Source of the DNA: Megamonas sp. UBA1796
Lineage (GTDB): Bacteria > Bacillota > Negativicutes > Selenomonadales > Selenomonadaceae
Direction: 5' to 3'
DNA: 64,000 nt
NCBI GenBank assembly: GCA_002319795.1
Contig: DCFU01000048.1
Coordinates: forward strand, 87,446-151,445
In this document: in pieces, positions 9,132-18,249 of the stretch
Layout: each line of letters begins with the position of its first letter
How positions within the stretch are numbered: the stretch's first letter is position 1
Made by a program: the position numbers and the translations under genes
The notes under the pieces: model-generated
What the model was told of the DNA's origin: nothing
Database searches by the model: none
What the model saw: the letters and a program-made list of their open reading frames with translations, nothing else

Positions 9132-10079
9132 ATGGCAAAAAGTCTTACGGAAGTATTAGGCATAAAATATCCTGTTCTTCAGGGCGCGATGGCATGGATA
9201 TCGGATGCCGGGTTTGCGGCGGCTGTATCGAATGCAGGTGGTGCCGGGATTATTTCTACTGGGGGACGTACGACGGAATATACAAGGGATGAGATTCGCC
9301 GTGCAAAATCGCTCACGGATAAACCGTTTGGCGTCAATATAATGTTAATGGCACCGAATAAAGAGGAAATCGTTAAGGTCATATGTGAAGAGAAACCGGC
9401 ATTTGTTACACTTGGGGCGGGCAATCCGGTGCCGTTCATTGCACCATTGCAGGCGGCTGGCATCAAGGTGATTCCGGTTGTACCGAATGTGAAGCTCGCA
9501 AAACGTGTGGAAAAAGCCGGAGCCGATGCTATTGTCGTTGAAGGTATGGAGGCCGGCGGACATATCGGAGTGCTTACGACGATGGCACTTATGACGCAGG
9601 TTATCCCTGAGGTGAACTTTCCGGTTGTCATGGCAGGCGGTTTTGGCGATGGACGCGGTATTGCGGCGGCGCTTCTTATGGGCGCTTCTGGTGTGCAGCT
9701 TGGGACGCGTTTCCTTGTTGCTGAAGAATGCCCGGTGCATGCGAATGTGAAGCAGAAGCTTATCGAAGCGGCCGATACGGATACGATTGTGACGGGACTT
9801 ACGATAGGCGGTGGCGCTGTACGCGGTATCAGAAACAAGTTTTCCGAGCATTTCGTTGCGCTGGAAAATGAAGGGAAAACAGATAAGAAAGCACTCCTGG
9901 ATATGGCGACCGGGACGAATAAACTCGCGGCTGTCGACGGTGATACGGAGAACGGCATGATGCAGGCAGGCCAGAGCCTGCTGCCGCTCAAAAAAACAGA
10001 GCCAGTCAAAGACATTATGGAAGCGCTTATGCGTGAAGCACGGGAAACTTTGGCACAGGCAAAGGACATAAAGATTTAA
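9132..10079 (+). CDS. fabK: enoyl-ACP reductase II (FabK) / nitronate monooxygenase family
   Basis: This 315-residue TIM-barrel flavoprotein starts at ATG 9132 behind AAGGGGGAA. Signatures are YPVLQGAMAWISDAGFAAAV and GGAGIISTGG at the FMN site, EGMEAGGHIG with the catalytic histidine, and VMAGGFGDGRGIAAALLMGA. The closest match is FabK, which reduces enoyl-ACP in fatty-acid synthesis with NADH and FMN. Nitronate monooxygenases share the fold. No other fab genes are adjacent, so the fatty-acid role rests on sequence alone. Confidence 0.82.
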   Translation: MAKSLTEVLGIKYPVLQGAMAWISDAGFAAAVSNAGGAGIISTGGRTTEYTRDEIRRAKSLTDKPFGVNIMLMAPNKEEIVKVICEEKPAFVTLGAGNPVPFIAPLQAAGIKVIPVVPNVKLAKRVEKAGADAIVVEGMEAGGHIGVLTTMALMTQVIPEVNFPVVMAGGFGDGRGIAAALLMGASGVQLGTRFLVAEECPVHANVKQKLIEAADTDTIVTGLTIGGGAVRGIRNKFSEHFVALENEGKTDKKALLDMATGTNKLAAVDGDTENGMMQAGQSLLPLKKTEPVKDIMEALMREARETLAQAKDIKI

Positions 10080-10082
10080 TGG

Positions 10083-10117
10083 ACAGGAGAAGCGGTGTGG
10101 ACGCTTCTCCTGTATTT
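10083..10117 (+). terminator. terminator after fabK
   Basis: ACAGGAGAAGCG (10083-10094) pairs perfectly with CGCTTCTCCTGT (10102-10113), followed by ATTTT, four bases after the fabK stop codon. Confidence 0.75.
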
Positions 10118-10140
10118 TCGCATGAAGATTGTGATTTTAC

Positions 10141-10887
10141 TTGTTGGAATATTTTCATGCTGCCTTTACAATGCAGCATCTTTTGCCGATGCTTTTGATT
10201 TTCGGTGCTTCTTTTATCCAGTCGATTACAGGTTTCGGACTTATTATTGTTGCGGCACCGTTTTTGCTCATGTTTTATGATGCGAAGTTTACAATACTAT
10301 TGGTGCAGTGCGTGGCTTTTTGCTCGAATATAGTGCAGACCCCGCTGCTCTATAAAGATGCGAATGCCAAAATGGTGGGGTTTCTGGCACTGGGTACGTG
10401 TCTGGGGCTTCCCGCAGGTATATGGGTGTATCATAGTTTTTCGAATGCGTCACTTAAGCTTATTGTCAGCGCTGTGATTCTGGCTTTTTTGCTGGTCACA
10501 CATTTTTTTCATCCGCGTATTCAGGAATGCAGGCGTAATTCAATGGTTACAGGTGCTTTGGCGGGCATAATGTCTACGACTACAGGTATGGGCGGACCGC
10601 CGTTGGTAATTTATTTTGCGTATACGGCGTTCACCCCAAGGATGCTTCGTGCTACTTGTGTGGCATATTTTTTCTTTGGAAACATTACGACGCTGGGTGC
10701 TTTTATATTGAGTAGTGTGAGCCTTGCACCAGCCATTCAGGAGGCATCCTATTTGCTGCCAGGTCTGGCGCTGGGGCTTATATGCGGGCATGTGGCGTTC
10801 AAGCATGTTTCTGCGGCGGTGTTTCGCCGGATTGTTTTTGGCATGCTATATATAGCCTGTATATATACGATTTATTCTGTAATCTGA
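10141..10887 (+). CDS. TSUP (TauE/SafE) family membrane permease
   Basis: About 248 residues with eight hydrophobic segments. The two family repeats are visible as GASFIQSITGFGLIIVAAP and AGIMSTTTGMGGPPLVIYF. The family exports or imports sulfonates, sulfite, sulfoacetate or similar anions; this substrate is unknown. The start is uncertain: TTG 10141 has no strong ribosome site, and ATG 10171 is an alternative. The gene follows the fabK terminator, so it should have its own promoter. Confidence 0.8.
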   Translation: MLEYFHAAFTMQHLLPMLLIFGASFIQSITGFGLIIVAAPFLLMFYDAKFTILLVQCVAFCSNIVQTPLLYKDANAKMVGFLALGTCLGLPAGIWVYHSFSNASLKLIVSAVILAFLLVTHFFHPRIQECRRNSMVTGALAGIMSTTTGMGGPPLVIYFAYTAFTPRMLRATCVAYFFFGNITTLGAFILSSVSLAPAIQEASYLLPGLALGLICGHVAFKHVSAAVFRRIVFGMLYIACIYTIYSVI

Positions 10888-10911
10888 GATTTATGGGTAC
10901 GGATGTTCTTT

Positions 10912-10957
10912 TGCCACAGCCTTGTGGCAGCGATATCTGTGCCTTTTTTTTGCCGGG
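10912..10957 (+). terminator. probable terminator after the TSUP gene
   Basis: TGCCACA-GCCT-TGTGGCA forms a hairpin. A second short stem, GGCA/TGCC, spans 10926-10943 and is followed directly by eight T residues. Confidence 0.5.
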
Positions 10958-11039
10958 GTTGCTATTCAACAAATAATGTAGTATTATACTATATAGTAAT
11001 TTTCTTATTTGGATGTGAGATTATACGGGAGGGCTTCTT

Positions 11040-11939
11040 TTGAGAAAGAATTTGTCTTTATTGCTTAGTTTGGCATTGGCTTGTTTTGTGTTTGCAGGTT
11101 GCGGCGGCAATGCTGCGAAAGGGGAAAAGGAGCGGCAAAGCTTCCATGTTGTGACGTCTTTTTACCCCATGTATATTGCTACACTTAATATTACCAAGGG
11201 AATTGAAGGCGTGGAGGTAGTCAATATGACCAAACCGCAGACAGGGTGCCTGCATGATTATCAACTTACAACCGAAGATATGAAGAAACTGGAAAAGGCA
11301 GATGCCTTTGTGATCAATGGTGGTGGGATGGAGAACTTTCTGGATAAGGTCGTCAAACAGCAGAAAAAATTAAGTGTTGTTGATGCATCCCAGGATATAG
11401 AACTGCTACAGGATAAAGATGGTCCAAATCCACATGTATGGGTGAGCGTGACGGATGCAATCAAGCAAGTGAAGAATATAAGTGAACAGCTTGCTGTGTT
11501 AGATCCGAAACATGCGGAAGCATATCGGAAAAATACGGAGGAATATGTGGAGAAACTGGAAAAACTTAAGAAGGATATGCATGCCGAGCTCGATGATCTG
11601 CCGCATAGGGATATTGTGACCTTCCATGAAGCATTCCCTTATTTCGCGCAGGAGTTCCATCTGCATATTGTAAGTGTGGTTGAACGTGAACCGGGAACAG
11701 AACCTTCACCTAAGGAGTTGGAGGATACGGTGGCGCAGGTGCAGGCACTTCCGGTCAAGGTGCTTTTTACGGAGCCACAGTATTCGAAAGGTGCTGCTGA
11801 GACGATTGCCAGAGAAACAGGGGCAAAAATTTATTCTTTGGATCCGGTGGTAACCGGCGCGGCTGATGGAAGTGCGCTGGATGCATACATCATGGCCATG
11901 CAGAAAAATGCTGCTGTGCTTAAAGAAGCTTTGCAATAA
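11040..11939 (+). CDS. metal ABC transporter substrate-binding lipoprotein (ZnuA/TroA type)
   Basis: This 299-residue protein starts at TTG 11040 with GGGAGGG upstream. A lipoprotein signal (FVFAGC, cysteine about residue 21) anchors it outside the membrane. Metal ligands expected for the cluster A-I family are visible: His in TGCLHDYQL, His in NPHVWVS, His in TFHEAFPYF and Asp in SLDPVVTG. The long linking helix is EAYRKNTEEYVEKLEKLKKD. There is no His-rich loop, so Zn and Mn cannot be told apart. No permease or ATPase is adjacent, so it must work with a distant transporter. Confidence 0.88.
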   Translation: MRKNLSLLLSLALACFVFAGCGGNAAKGEKERQSFHVVTSFYPMYIATLNITKGIEGVEVVNMTKPQTGCLHDYQLTTEDMKKLEKADAFVINGGGMENFLDKVVKQQKKLSVVDASQDIELLQDKDGPNPHVWVSVTDAIKQVKNISEQLAVLDPKHAEAYRKNTEEYVEKLEKLKKDMHAELDDLPHRDIVTFHEAFPYFAQEFHLHIVSVVEREPGTEPSPKELEDTVAQVQALPVKVLFTEPQYSKGAAETIARETGAKIYSLDPVVTGAADGSALDAYIMAMQKNAAVLKEALQ

Positions 11940-11954
11940 GATGGTTTAATGGAT

Positions 11955-11996
11955 GTTGTGCCTGGAAGATTTCCGGGCACAGCATTTATTTTTATG
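11955..11996 (+). terminator. terminator after the metal-binding lipoprotein gene
   Basis: GTTGTGCCTGGAA pairs with TTCCGGGCACAGC around a three-base loop (G-T wobbles allowed) and is followed by ATTTATTTTTAT. Confidence 0.7.
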
Positions 11997-12008
11997 AGGA
12001 AAAATAGC

Positions 12009-12060
12009 TTGCATAATGTCAAAAAGTCAAATATAATAAGGTAAAAGTCAAATGGTCAAT
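12009..12060 (+). promoter_or_regulatory. ctsR operon promoter with GTCAA repeats
   Basis: A -35 box TTGCAT (12009-12014), a 17-base spacer and a perfect -10 TATAAT (12032-12037) precede ctsR. Four GTCAA elements begin at 12018, 12026, 12047 and 12055: one pair in the spacer and one at the start of the transcript. CtsR is known to bind tandem GGTCAAA heptads, so this is the likely self-repression site. The pairs here have 8-base spacing rather than the usual 10. Confidence 0.75.
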
Positions 12061-12086
12061 TTGCCTTAGGAATGAGGGTGGTAAAT

Positions 12087-12533
12087 ATGAGTAATATTGC
12101 TGATTTAATTGAAGAATATATTTTGCGGCGCCTGGCGGCGCAGCAGAATGGTAAGGTGGAGCTTCGACGGACGGATATTGCCGATGAGATTTCCTGTGCA
12201 CCGTCACAAATCAGCTATGTGCTGAGTACGCGTTTTACCCAGGCTAAGGGTTTTGTGGTAGAATCGCGTCGTGGCCTTGGCGGGTTCATCCGCATAGCGC
12301 AGGTACCGTTTACAAATCTCATTTATCAGGATATGATTGAAAAGATGGATGGGAATACGGAATATGCAGAGGTACAGTCGATGGTCCGTTATCTTCTGCA
12401 GCATCAGTTCATAGCAAGCCGTGAGGCAGCGCTTATGATGCAGGTCATTACGACTGCATATGATAAACTGGAGCCCAAAGACCGTGTACGGCTTATCCGG
12501 GCTCTGCTGCTTACGTTGCAAAATTTTTCTTAG
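12087..12533 (+). CDS. ctsR: CtsR, repressor of class III heat-shock genes
   Basis: This 148-residue protein is assigned to ATG 12087, eight bases after AGGGTGG; the in-frame ATG at 12072 overlaps that site. The N-terminal winged helix (VELRRTDIADEISCAPSQIS, then LSTRFTQAKGFVVESRRGLG with the glycine-rich wing tip) is diagnostic. The C-terminal four-helix part is the dimer and heat-sensing domain. CtsR represses clp genes; McsB marks it by arginine phosphorylation for ClpCP. It is first in the ctsR-mcsA-mcsB-clpC operon. Confidence 0.95.
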   Translation: MSNIADLIEEYILRRLAAQQNGKVELRRTDIADEISCAPSQISYVLSTRFTQAKGFVVESRRGLGGFIRIAQVPFTNLIYQDMIEKMDGNTEYAEVQSMVRYLLQHQFIASREAALMMQVITTAYDKLEPKDRVRLIRALLLTLQNFS

Positions 12534-12545
12534 GAGGGTGATAAT

Positions 12546-13091
12546 ATGCTTTGTGATGATTGCAAGAAAAATGAAGCTTGTGTGCATATTACGCAAATCA
12601 GTCCTGAGGGTAAGATAGATAAGAATCTTTGTCAGGAGTGTGCAGCAAAATATGGAAATTTCTTGTTTGGTGAAGCGAAGAAGAATGTTTCCGTGAATGA
12701 TTTCTTAAAGGGTATCTTCAGCAATAGCAATGCATCGCAGCCAGAGGAACCTGCAGTGGCTGCACCGGAACTTGTATGTCCAAATTGCGGTATGCGCTAT
12801 CGTGATTTTCAACAGACGGGGAAAATTGGCTGCAGCGTTTGTTATGATACATTCCGGCAACAAATGGAACCGCTGTTGCGGCGTATTCATGGCTCAAGTG
12901 TGCATAGTGGAAAAATACCGCATCGTTCGGGAGGGACGCTTGTGGCCAAGCATGAGCTGGAGCTGCTGCGCAAGAAACTTCAGACTGCAGTGGCAGGCGA
13001 GGAGTATGAACAGGCGGCGCAATATCGTGACCAGATACGCGCACTGGAAAAATCACTTGGCACAGCTGGTCCGGAAGGAGGGGAAGCATGA
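12546..13091 (+). CDS. mcsA: McsA, zinc-binding activator of McsB
   Basis: This 181-residue protein starts at ATG 12546 after TTAGGAGGG. Zinc-finger pairs are visible: CDDC at the N-terminus with CQEC about 30 residues later, then CPNCG and CSVC in the middle. The C-terminal KHELELLRKKLQTAVAGEEY stretch continuing into EQAAQYRDQIRALEK is a UVR motif, the ClpC-interaction helix pair. McsA activates the arginine kinase McsB and is thought to sense thiol or metal stress. It overlaps the start of mcsB. Confidence 0.92.
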   Translation: MLCDDCKKNEACVHITQISPEGKIDKNLCQECAAKYGNFLFGEAKKNVSVNDFLKGIFSNSNASQPEEPAVAAPELVCPNCGMRYRDFQQTGKIGCSVCYDTFRQQMEPLLRRIHGSSVHSGKIPHRSGGTLVAKHELELLRKKLQTAVAGEEYEQAAQYRDQIRALEKSLGTAGPEGGEA

Positions 13092-14170
13092 TGTCGGTAA
13101 AAGAGCTTTTTGACGATTATCATCTTTCATGGCTTGATAATAGTGGGGATGAAAGCGATATTGTGCTTTCAAGCCGCATTCGTCTGGCAAGGAATTTTCG
13201 GCAGATTCCTTTCCCGAACCGGGCAGATTTTTCCCAGCTTGCTGAGGTGCGTGAAATGGCGACCTCGGTGCTGGGAGAGGTAGAGACTGCTGCTGGGGAG
13301 GCTTTTGATCAGGTATCTCTTGAGCAGCTTACGGATCCAGAAAAGAAGGTTTTGATTGAAAAACATCTCATCAGCCAGAATCTTATACGAAATCCGCAAT
13401 ATCGCAGCGTGTTTGTAAGCCAGAGCCGTCATTGCAGCATTATGGTGAATGAGGAAGACCACTTACGCATACAGTGTATGGTATCAGGCTTTAATTTGGA
13501 GACACCCTATGCGATGGCTTCAAAACTTGACGATGTCATCGAGTCGAAATTGGATATTGCCTTTGATGAAAAAATGGGGTATCTGACCTCCTGTCCTACG
13601 AATCTGGGAACAGGACTTCGGGCTTCTGTTATGCTCCATTTGCCGGGGCTTGTATTCACGCGCAATATAGGAGGCATTATCAATGTTTCCCCGCAGCTTG
13701 GTCTTGCGGTGCGTGGTCTATATGGCGAAGGAACAGATGTAATTGGGAATATATTCCAAATATCGAACCAGCTTACACTGGGCTTTACAGAGACAGGGCT
13801 CATCGAGAACCTCACTAGTGCAGTCCGGGAAATCATTGCCCATGAACGCCGGGCACGCAAGGCACTGCAGCTCTATACGAAGGAACGGCTCGAAGATGAG
13901 GTATGGCGGGCATTCGGCATATTGAAGTATGCACGTTTCCTGTCAGATACTGAGGTATTGGCCTTGGCAAGCAAGGTGCGATTGGGAATTGATATGCAGC
14001 TTATAGATGAAGCGGCACCGGAGTGCTTTAATGAGTTGCTTGTAGCGAGCCAGACAAATTATTTGCAGAATATGGCAGGCAACGAGAATTTGTCGAATAA
14101 TGAGGTTGACCGTAAGCGTGCAGAAATTGTACGCTGTATATTATCCGGGAAAAGTGCCAGAGAGGAGTGA
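13088..14170 (+). CDS. mcsB: McsB protein arginine kinase
   Basis: This 360-residue protein has the ATP:guanido phosphotransferase fold. ATG 13088 overlaps the mcsA stop. Nucleotide-binding SSRIRLARNF is at the N-terminus. CPTNLGTGLRASVMLHLP holds the catalytic cysteine of the guanidino-kinase signature, and HERRARKALQL is typical of McsB. It phosphorylates arginines on misfolded proteins and CtsR, creating a degradation mark for ClpCP. Translation is coupled to mcsA and clpC starts seven bases after its stop. Confidence 0.95.
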   Translation: MMSVKELFDDYHLSWLDNSGDESDIVLSSRIRLARNFRQIPFPNRADFSQLAEVREMATSVLGEVETAAGEAFDQVSLEQLTDPEKKVLIEKHLISQNLIRNPQYRSVFVSQSRHCSIMVNEEDHLRIQCMVSGFNLETPYAMASKLDDVIESKLDIAFDEKMGYLTSCPTNLGTGLRASVMLHLPGLVFTRNIGGIINVSPQLGLAVRGLYGEGTDVIGNIFQISNQLTLGFTETGLIENLTSAVREIIAHERRARKALQLYTKERLEDEVWRAFGILKYARFLSDTEVLALASKVRLGIDMQLIDEAAPECFNELLVASQTNYLQNMAGNENLSNNEVDRKRAEIVRCILSGKSAREE

Positions 14171-14176
14171 AGTGTT

Positions 14177-16669
14177 ATGAATAACAGATTTACAGCCCGT
14201 GCTGTCAGGGTATTGGAATATGCGCAGTATGAGGCACAGGATTTAGAACAAAATTATATAGGCACAGAGCATTTGCTGCTCGGTCTGCTGCATGAAAGCG
14301 AAGGCATTGCGGCAAAAGCACTGCGCCAGCTGGGACTTGATATGAACCTTGTACGGGAGCGTGTCGAGAGTGTTATGGGAGGTGCGGCCAAGTCTTCGGC
14401 AAATCCTTATTATACGCCGCGTGCTAAACGAGTTATGGAGCTTGCGGTGGATGAGGCCCGTTCCTTTGGCCACAATTATATAGGAACAGAGCATATTCTT
14501 TTGGGCCTCATACGTGAAAACGAAGGCGTCGCAGCGCAGGTGCTTATTTCCCTGGGAGCGGATCTGGATATTGTCCGTTCCACTGTGGTAGAGATGCTTG
14601 GTGGGGCGCAGGAAGATCCTCCGCAGGGAGAGAAGCCTGCGACCGGACATAGTTCTGGTACGACATCTACTCCATTATTGGATAAATATGGAAGAGACCT
14701 GAATGAGATGGCAAAGAACGATAAAATGGATCCTGTCATTGGCAGGGAAAAAGAGATTGAGCGTGTCATACAAATATTGTCGCGGCGTACGAAAAATAAT
14801 CCGGTGCTTATTGGTGAGCCTGGTGTAGGCAAGACGGCGATTGCCGAAGGACTGGCGCAGCGCATTGTGCAGGGGGCTGTCCCACATATGCTGCAGGAAA
14901 AGCGGGTAATTTCGCTGAGCATGGCCTCTATTGTTGCCGGGGCAAAGTATCGTGGTGAGTTTGAGGAGCGGCTCAAGGGAATTATTGAGGAAATTGCGCG
15001 TGACGGCACTATTATCCTGTTTATAGATGAAATGCATACACTTATCGGCGCAGGTGCAGCCGAGGGCTCTGTTGATGCAGCGAACATATTGAAACCGGCG
15101 TTATCACGCGGTGAGATACAGGTGATTGGGGCCACGACACTCAAGGAATATAAGAAACATATCGAAAAGGATTCAGCGCTCGAAAGACGTTTCCAGCCAA
15201 TCATGGTAGGCGAGCCTGGCATCGAGGATGCGATCCGGATCTTGCAGGGACTGCGCGATAAATATGAAGCTTTTCATCGGGCTAAGATTATGGATGAGGC
15301 CATCGATGCGGCGGTCAGGTTGTCACATCGGTATATTTCTGACAGGTTTTTGCCGGATAAGGCGATTGATCTTATGGATGAGGCCGCTTCAAAGGTTCGG
15401 TTGAAGTCCGTGGCGCAGCCGGCGGCTGTGAAAGAACTCGAAGAAAAGCTTGAAAAGTACTATCGCGAGAAGGAAGCTGCTATTACGGCACAGGAGTACG
15501 AACGTGCTGCCAAGATACGCGATGAGGAGAGTGCAGTGAAAACTGAGCTCGAAACAGCAAAAGAAAAATGGCAGAAAAAGGAGAGCAATCGGATTACAGT
15601 CACGGCAGAGGATATTGCGGATGTAGTGGCGCTTTGGACGGGAATACCTGTACAGCAGCTTGCCGCCAAGGAATCTGAACGCCTGCTGCATCTGGAAAAG
15701 CTGCTGCAAAAACGCGTTGTAGGACAACAGGAGGCGGTGACAGCCGTGGCAAAAGCTGTGCGGCGTGCCCGGGCGGGACTCAAGGACCCCAGACGTCCAA
15801 TCGGGTCATTCCTGTTCCTCGGACCCACAGGCGTGGGGAAGACAGAATTGGCACGTGCACTTGCTGCAGCACTTTTTGGTACGGAGGATTCTATTATCCG
15901 TTTTGACATGTCCGAGTATATGGAAAAATATACAGTGTCACGCTTGATTGGCGCGCCTCCGGGTTATGTTGGCTATGAAGAAGGCGGGCAGCTCACGGAC
16001 GCTGTTCGCAGAAAGCCGTATGCGATCATACTTCTTGATGAGATCGAAAAAGCACATTATGATGTGTTTAATATCCTGCTGCAGGTACTGGAGGATGGAC
16101 GTCTTACCGACAGCCAGGGCCGTACGGTAGACTTCAAGAATACGGTGATTATCATGACATCGAATGCCGGTGCGGATCATTTGCGCCTCGAGTCTTCGGC
16201 TATGGGGTTTGCCACGGGCACTGAAGGCAGTGCAGATAAGGCAGCGGCTGTGAAAAAGAGTGTGTTGGCAGAGGTCAGGAAGATGTTCAAACCAGAATTC
16301 CTGAATCGTGTGGATGAGATGCTGGTCTTTCATCCGCTTGGTAAGGAAGAGCTTGCGGCTATTGTTGATATATTGCTGCGTGATGTGAAGAACCGCTTGG
16401 CAGAAAAAGATATCAAGCTTGAGATCAGTCCTGCGGCAAAAGTAGTGCTTGTCGAGAAGGGAACCGATTTCAAGTTTGGGGCAAGACCTTTGAAGCGTGC
16501 AATCCAGAAGCTGGTAGAGGATGAAATTGCCGAAAGGCTCCTGCAAAAGGTATTTAAAGCAGGCGATACCATTTATATCCGGAAGTCCGATGGAAAGCTG
16601 GATTTTGCCAAGAAGGCAGTGGCGTCAGAGAAAAGTAAGGAAGAACATGTCGAAGTCGCAGGAGAATAA
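14177..16669 (+). CDS. clpC: ClpC AAA+ unfoldase
   Basis: This 830-residue Hsp100 ATPase has two N-terminal Clp repeats (residues ~1-145; GTEHLLLGLLHESEGIAAKA and GTEHILLGLIRENEGVAAQV). NBD1 carries Walker A GEPGVGKTA near residue 213 and Walker B ILFIDEMHT. A middle domain with the UVR-type helix TAQEYERAAKIRDEE follows, then NBD2 with Walker A GPTGVGKTE near 548 and LLDEIEKA. It unfolds arginine-phosphorylated substrates for ClpP. The last 23 bases overlap a small downstream ORF. Confidence 0.97.
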   Translation: MNNRFTARAVRVLEYAQYEAQDLEQNYIGTEHLLLGLLHESEGIAAKALRQLGLDMNLVRERVESVMGGAAKSSANPYYTPRAKRVMELAVDEARSFGHNYIGTEHILLGLIRENEGVAAQVLISLGADLDIVRSTVVEMLGGAQEDPPQGEKPATGHSSGTTSTPLLDKYGRDLNEMAKNDKMDPVIGREKEIERVIQILSRRTKNNPVLIGEPGVGKTAIAEGLAQRIVQGAVPHMLQEKRVISLSMASIVAGAKYRGEFEERLKGIIEEIARDGTIILFIDEMHTLIGAGAAEGSVDAANILKPALSRGEIQVIGATTLKEYKKHIEKDSALERRFQPIMVGEPGIEDAIRILQGLRDKYEAFHRAKIMDEAIDAAVRLSHRYISDRFLPDKAIDLMDEAASKVRLKSVAQPAAVKELEEKLEKYYREKEAAITAQEYERAAKIRDEESAVKTELETAKEKWQKKESNRITVTAEDIADVVALWTGIPVQQLAAKESERLLHLEKLLQKRVVGQQEAVTAVAKAVRRARAGLKDPRRPIGSFLFLGPTGVGKTELARALAAALFGTEDSIIRFDMSEYMEKYTVSRLIGAPPGYVGYEEGGQLTDAVRRKPYAIILLDEIEKAHYDVFNILLQVLEDGRLTDSQGRTVDFKNTVIIMTSNAGADHLRLESSAMGFATGTEGSADKAAAVKKSVLAEVRKMFKPEFLNRVDEMLVFHPLGKEELAAIVDILLRDVKNRLAEKDIKLEISPAAKVVLVEKGTDFKFGARPLKRAIQKLVEDEIAERLLQKVFKAGDTIYIRKSDGKLDFAKKAVASEKSKEEHVEVAGE

Positions 16670-16799
16670 GCTGGCACCAGCAGGTATGGCAGGAAAAATA
16701 AAAAATTTCCTGCTGAATTTCCTTTGGGTATTCATCTGGTTTGCGGAAGCGATACCATGCCTTTGGCATAAGTCTGTCCATAGGAAGGATGAAAAGTAA
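16647..16799 (+). CDS. small putative membrane protein between clpC and radA
   Basis: A 50-residue ORF starts at ATG 16647 inside the clpC 3' end, nine bases after AAGTAAGGAA. It has a hydrophobic core NFLLNFLWVFIWFAEAIPCL flanked by lysine-rich ends. Its stop codon directly abuts the radA GTG, suggesting translational coupling. No family recognised. It may be a real small protein or a non-functional linker. Confidence 0.4.
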   Translation: MSKSQENKLAPAGMAGKIKNFLLNFLWVFIWFAEAIPCLWHKSVHRKDEK

Positions 16800-16800
16800 C

Positions 16801-18180
16801 GTGGCAAAAAAGAAAACGGCCTATGTATGCCAGGAATGTGGTTATGATACATCGAAATGGATGGGAAAATGTCCGGGCTGCGGTGCATGGAATACAATGG
16901 TTGAGGAGATCATCCGGCCGGATAAAAGTACAGGCGGTATCCGGCTGGGATTTTCGGATGCTTCAAAGCCAAGGCCTATCCGTGAGATCAAGGTTGACGA
17001 TTTGCCGCGTTTTTTGACAGGGTCGGCAGAACTTGACCGCGTGCTTGGCGGTGGTATCATACCGGGTTCCATGGTGCTGATCGTGGGGGATCCCGGTGTA
17101 GGGAAATCCAGCCTTACCCTGCGCGTATGTGCCAATGTGGCGAATACAGGCAAGCGTGTTCTTTATGTGACAGGTGAGGAAAGTACGCGGCAGGTGCGCA
17201 TGCGTGCTGACAGGCTGCAGGCTCTTGCAGATAACCTTTTTGTAGTGAGTGAAACAAATCTTGAGACTATTACACAACATATTATCGACAACAAGCCGGA
17301 ACTTTTAGTCATAGATTCGATTCAGACAATTTTTAAGCCGGAAGTGCAGAGTGCTCCCGGAAGTGTGAGCCAGGTACGTGAGTGTTCGGTGGAACTCTTG
17401 CGTATCGCTAAGACCAATGGTATAGCAGCTTTTATCGTTGGACATGTGACAAAGGATGGCACGCTTGCGGGACCGCGCGTACTGGAGCATATTGTGGATA
17501 CAGTCCTGTATTTCGAGGGGGAGCGTAATGCACAGTTCCGTGTGCTGCGAGCAGTGAAGAATCGGTTTGGCAGTACAAATGAACTGGGGCTTTTTGAGAT
17601 GCGCGATGTGGGGCTCGTCGATGTTCCGGACGCTTCTAAGTTTTTCATTTCTGAGCGTAAAGAGGATACGGGAACAGTCATAATTCCGACGGTTGAGGGA
17701 ACACGTCCTTTGCTTGTTGAGTTACAGGCACTTGTAGCGCAGACTCCTTATATACCACCGCGCCGTACGGCGGATTCTGTGGATATCAAACGCATCCAGC
17801 TTTTGCTGGCTGTACTTGAGAAACGGGTGCATCTCTCTATCGGAGCTTGTGATGTTTATATAAAAGTTGCGGGTGGCATTAAGATTGATGAGCCAGCGGC
17901 GGACCTGGGGATTTGTGTGGCTATGGCTTCGAGTTTTGCAAACCGGCGTATGCTGCCAAAGACTATCGTGTTTGGCGAGGTCGGGCTTTCCGGTGAGGTA
18001 CGTGCCGTGAGCCAGGCGGATATCCGCATCCGCGAGGCGGCTAAGCTTGGTTTCCAACATGTTGTCTTGCCGAAAAAAAACTATACGCAGCTGCTGGGAG
18101 TAGAAGCTGTGAAGGGTATCCAGCTCCTGCCTGCAGAAAATGTCAGCGAAGCACTTCAGCGGGCAATGCCAAAGGAATGA
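16801..18180 (+). CDS. radA: RadA/Sms DNA repair ATPase
   Basis: This 459-residue protein is assigned to GTG 16801 (reads AKKKTAYVCQECG), 12 bases after AGGAAGG. An upstream ATG at 16789 touches that site and is less likely. Domains in order: zinc finger CQEC...CPGC (residues 10-28), RecA-like ATPase with Walker A GDPGVGKSS near 96, the RadA-specific KNRFGSTNE motif near 252, and a C-terminal Lon-protease-like domain. It drives branch migration in recombinational repair. It lies at the end of the clpC operon, before a strong terminator. Confidence 0.95.
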   Translation: MAKKKTAYVCQECGYDTSKWMGKCPGCGAWNTMVEEIIRPDKSTGGIRLGFSDASKPRPIREIKVDDLPRFLTGSAELDRVLGGGIIPGSMVLIVGDPGVGKSSLTLRVCANVANTGKRVLYVTGEESTRQVRMRADRLQALADNLFVVSETNLETITQHIIDNKPELLVIDSIQTIFKPEVQSAPGSVSQVRECSVELLRIAKTNGIAAFIVGHVTKDGTLAGPRVLEHIVDTVLYFEGERNAQFRVLRAVKNRFGSTNELGLFEMRDVGLVDVPDASKFFISERKEDTGTVIIPTVEGTRPLLVELQALVAQTPYIPPRRTADSVDIKRIQLLLAVLEKRVHLSIGACDVYIKVAGGIKIDEPAADLGICVAMASSFANRRMLPKTIVFGEVGLSGEVRAVSQADIRIREAAKLGFQHVVLPKKNYTQLLGVEAVKGIQLLPAENVSEALQRAMPKE

Positions 18181-18186
18181 TTGCAG

Positions 18187-18246
18187 AAAAAAGAACAGAC
18201 GGACCACATGATATTTTGATATCGTACGGTCCGTCTGTTCTTTTTC
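18187..18246. terminator. bidirectional terminator between radA and the ABC operon
   Basis: AAGAACAGACGGACC (18191-18205) pairs perfectly with GGTCCGTCTGTTCTT (18228-18242), with T-runs on both sides. It serves the convergent radA and ABC transporter genes. Confidence 0.88.
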
Positions 18247-18249
18247 TGT

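Noticed and set aside
9179..10069. Long minus-strand open frame opposite fabK
   Set aside because: Serine/proline-rich shadow of the fabK codons, no ribosome site and no family resemblance.
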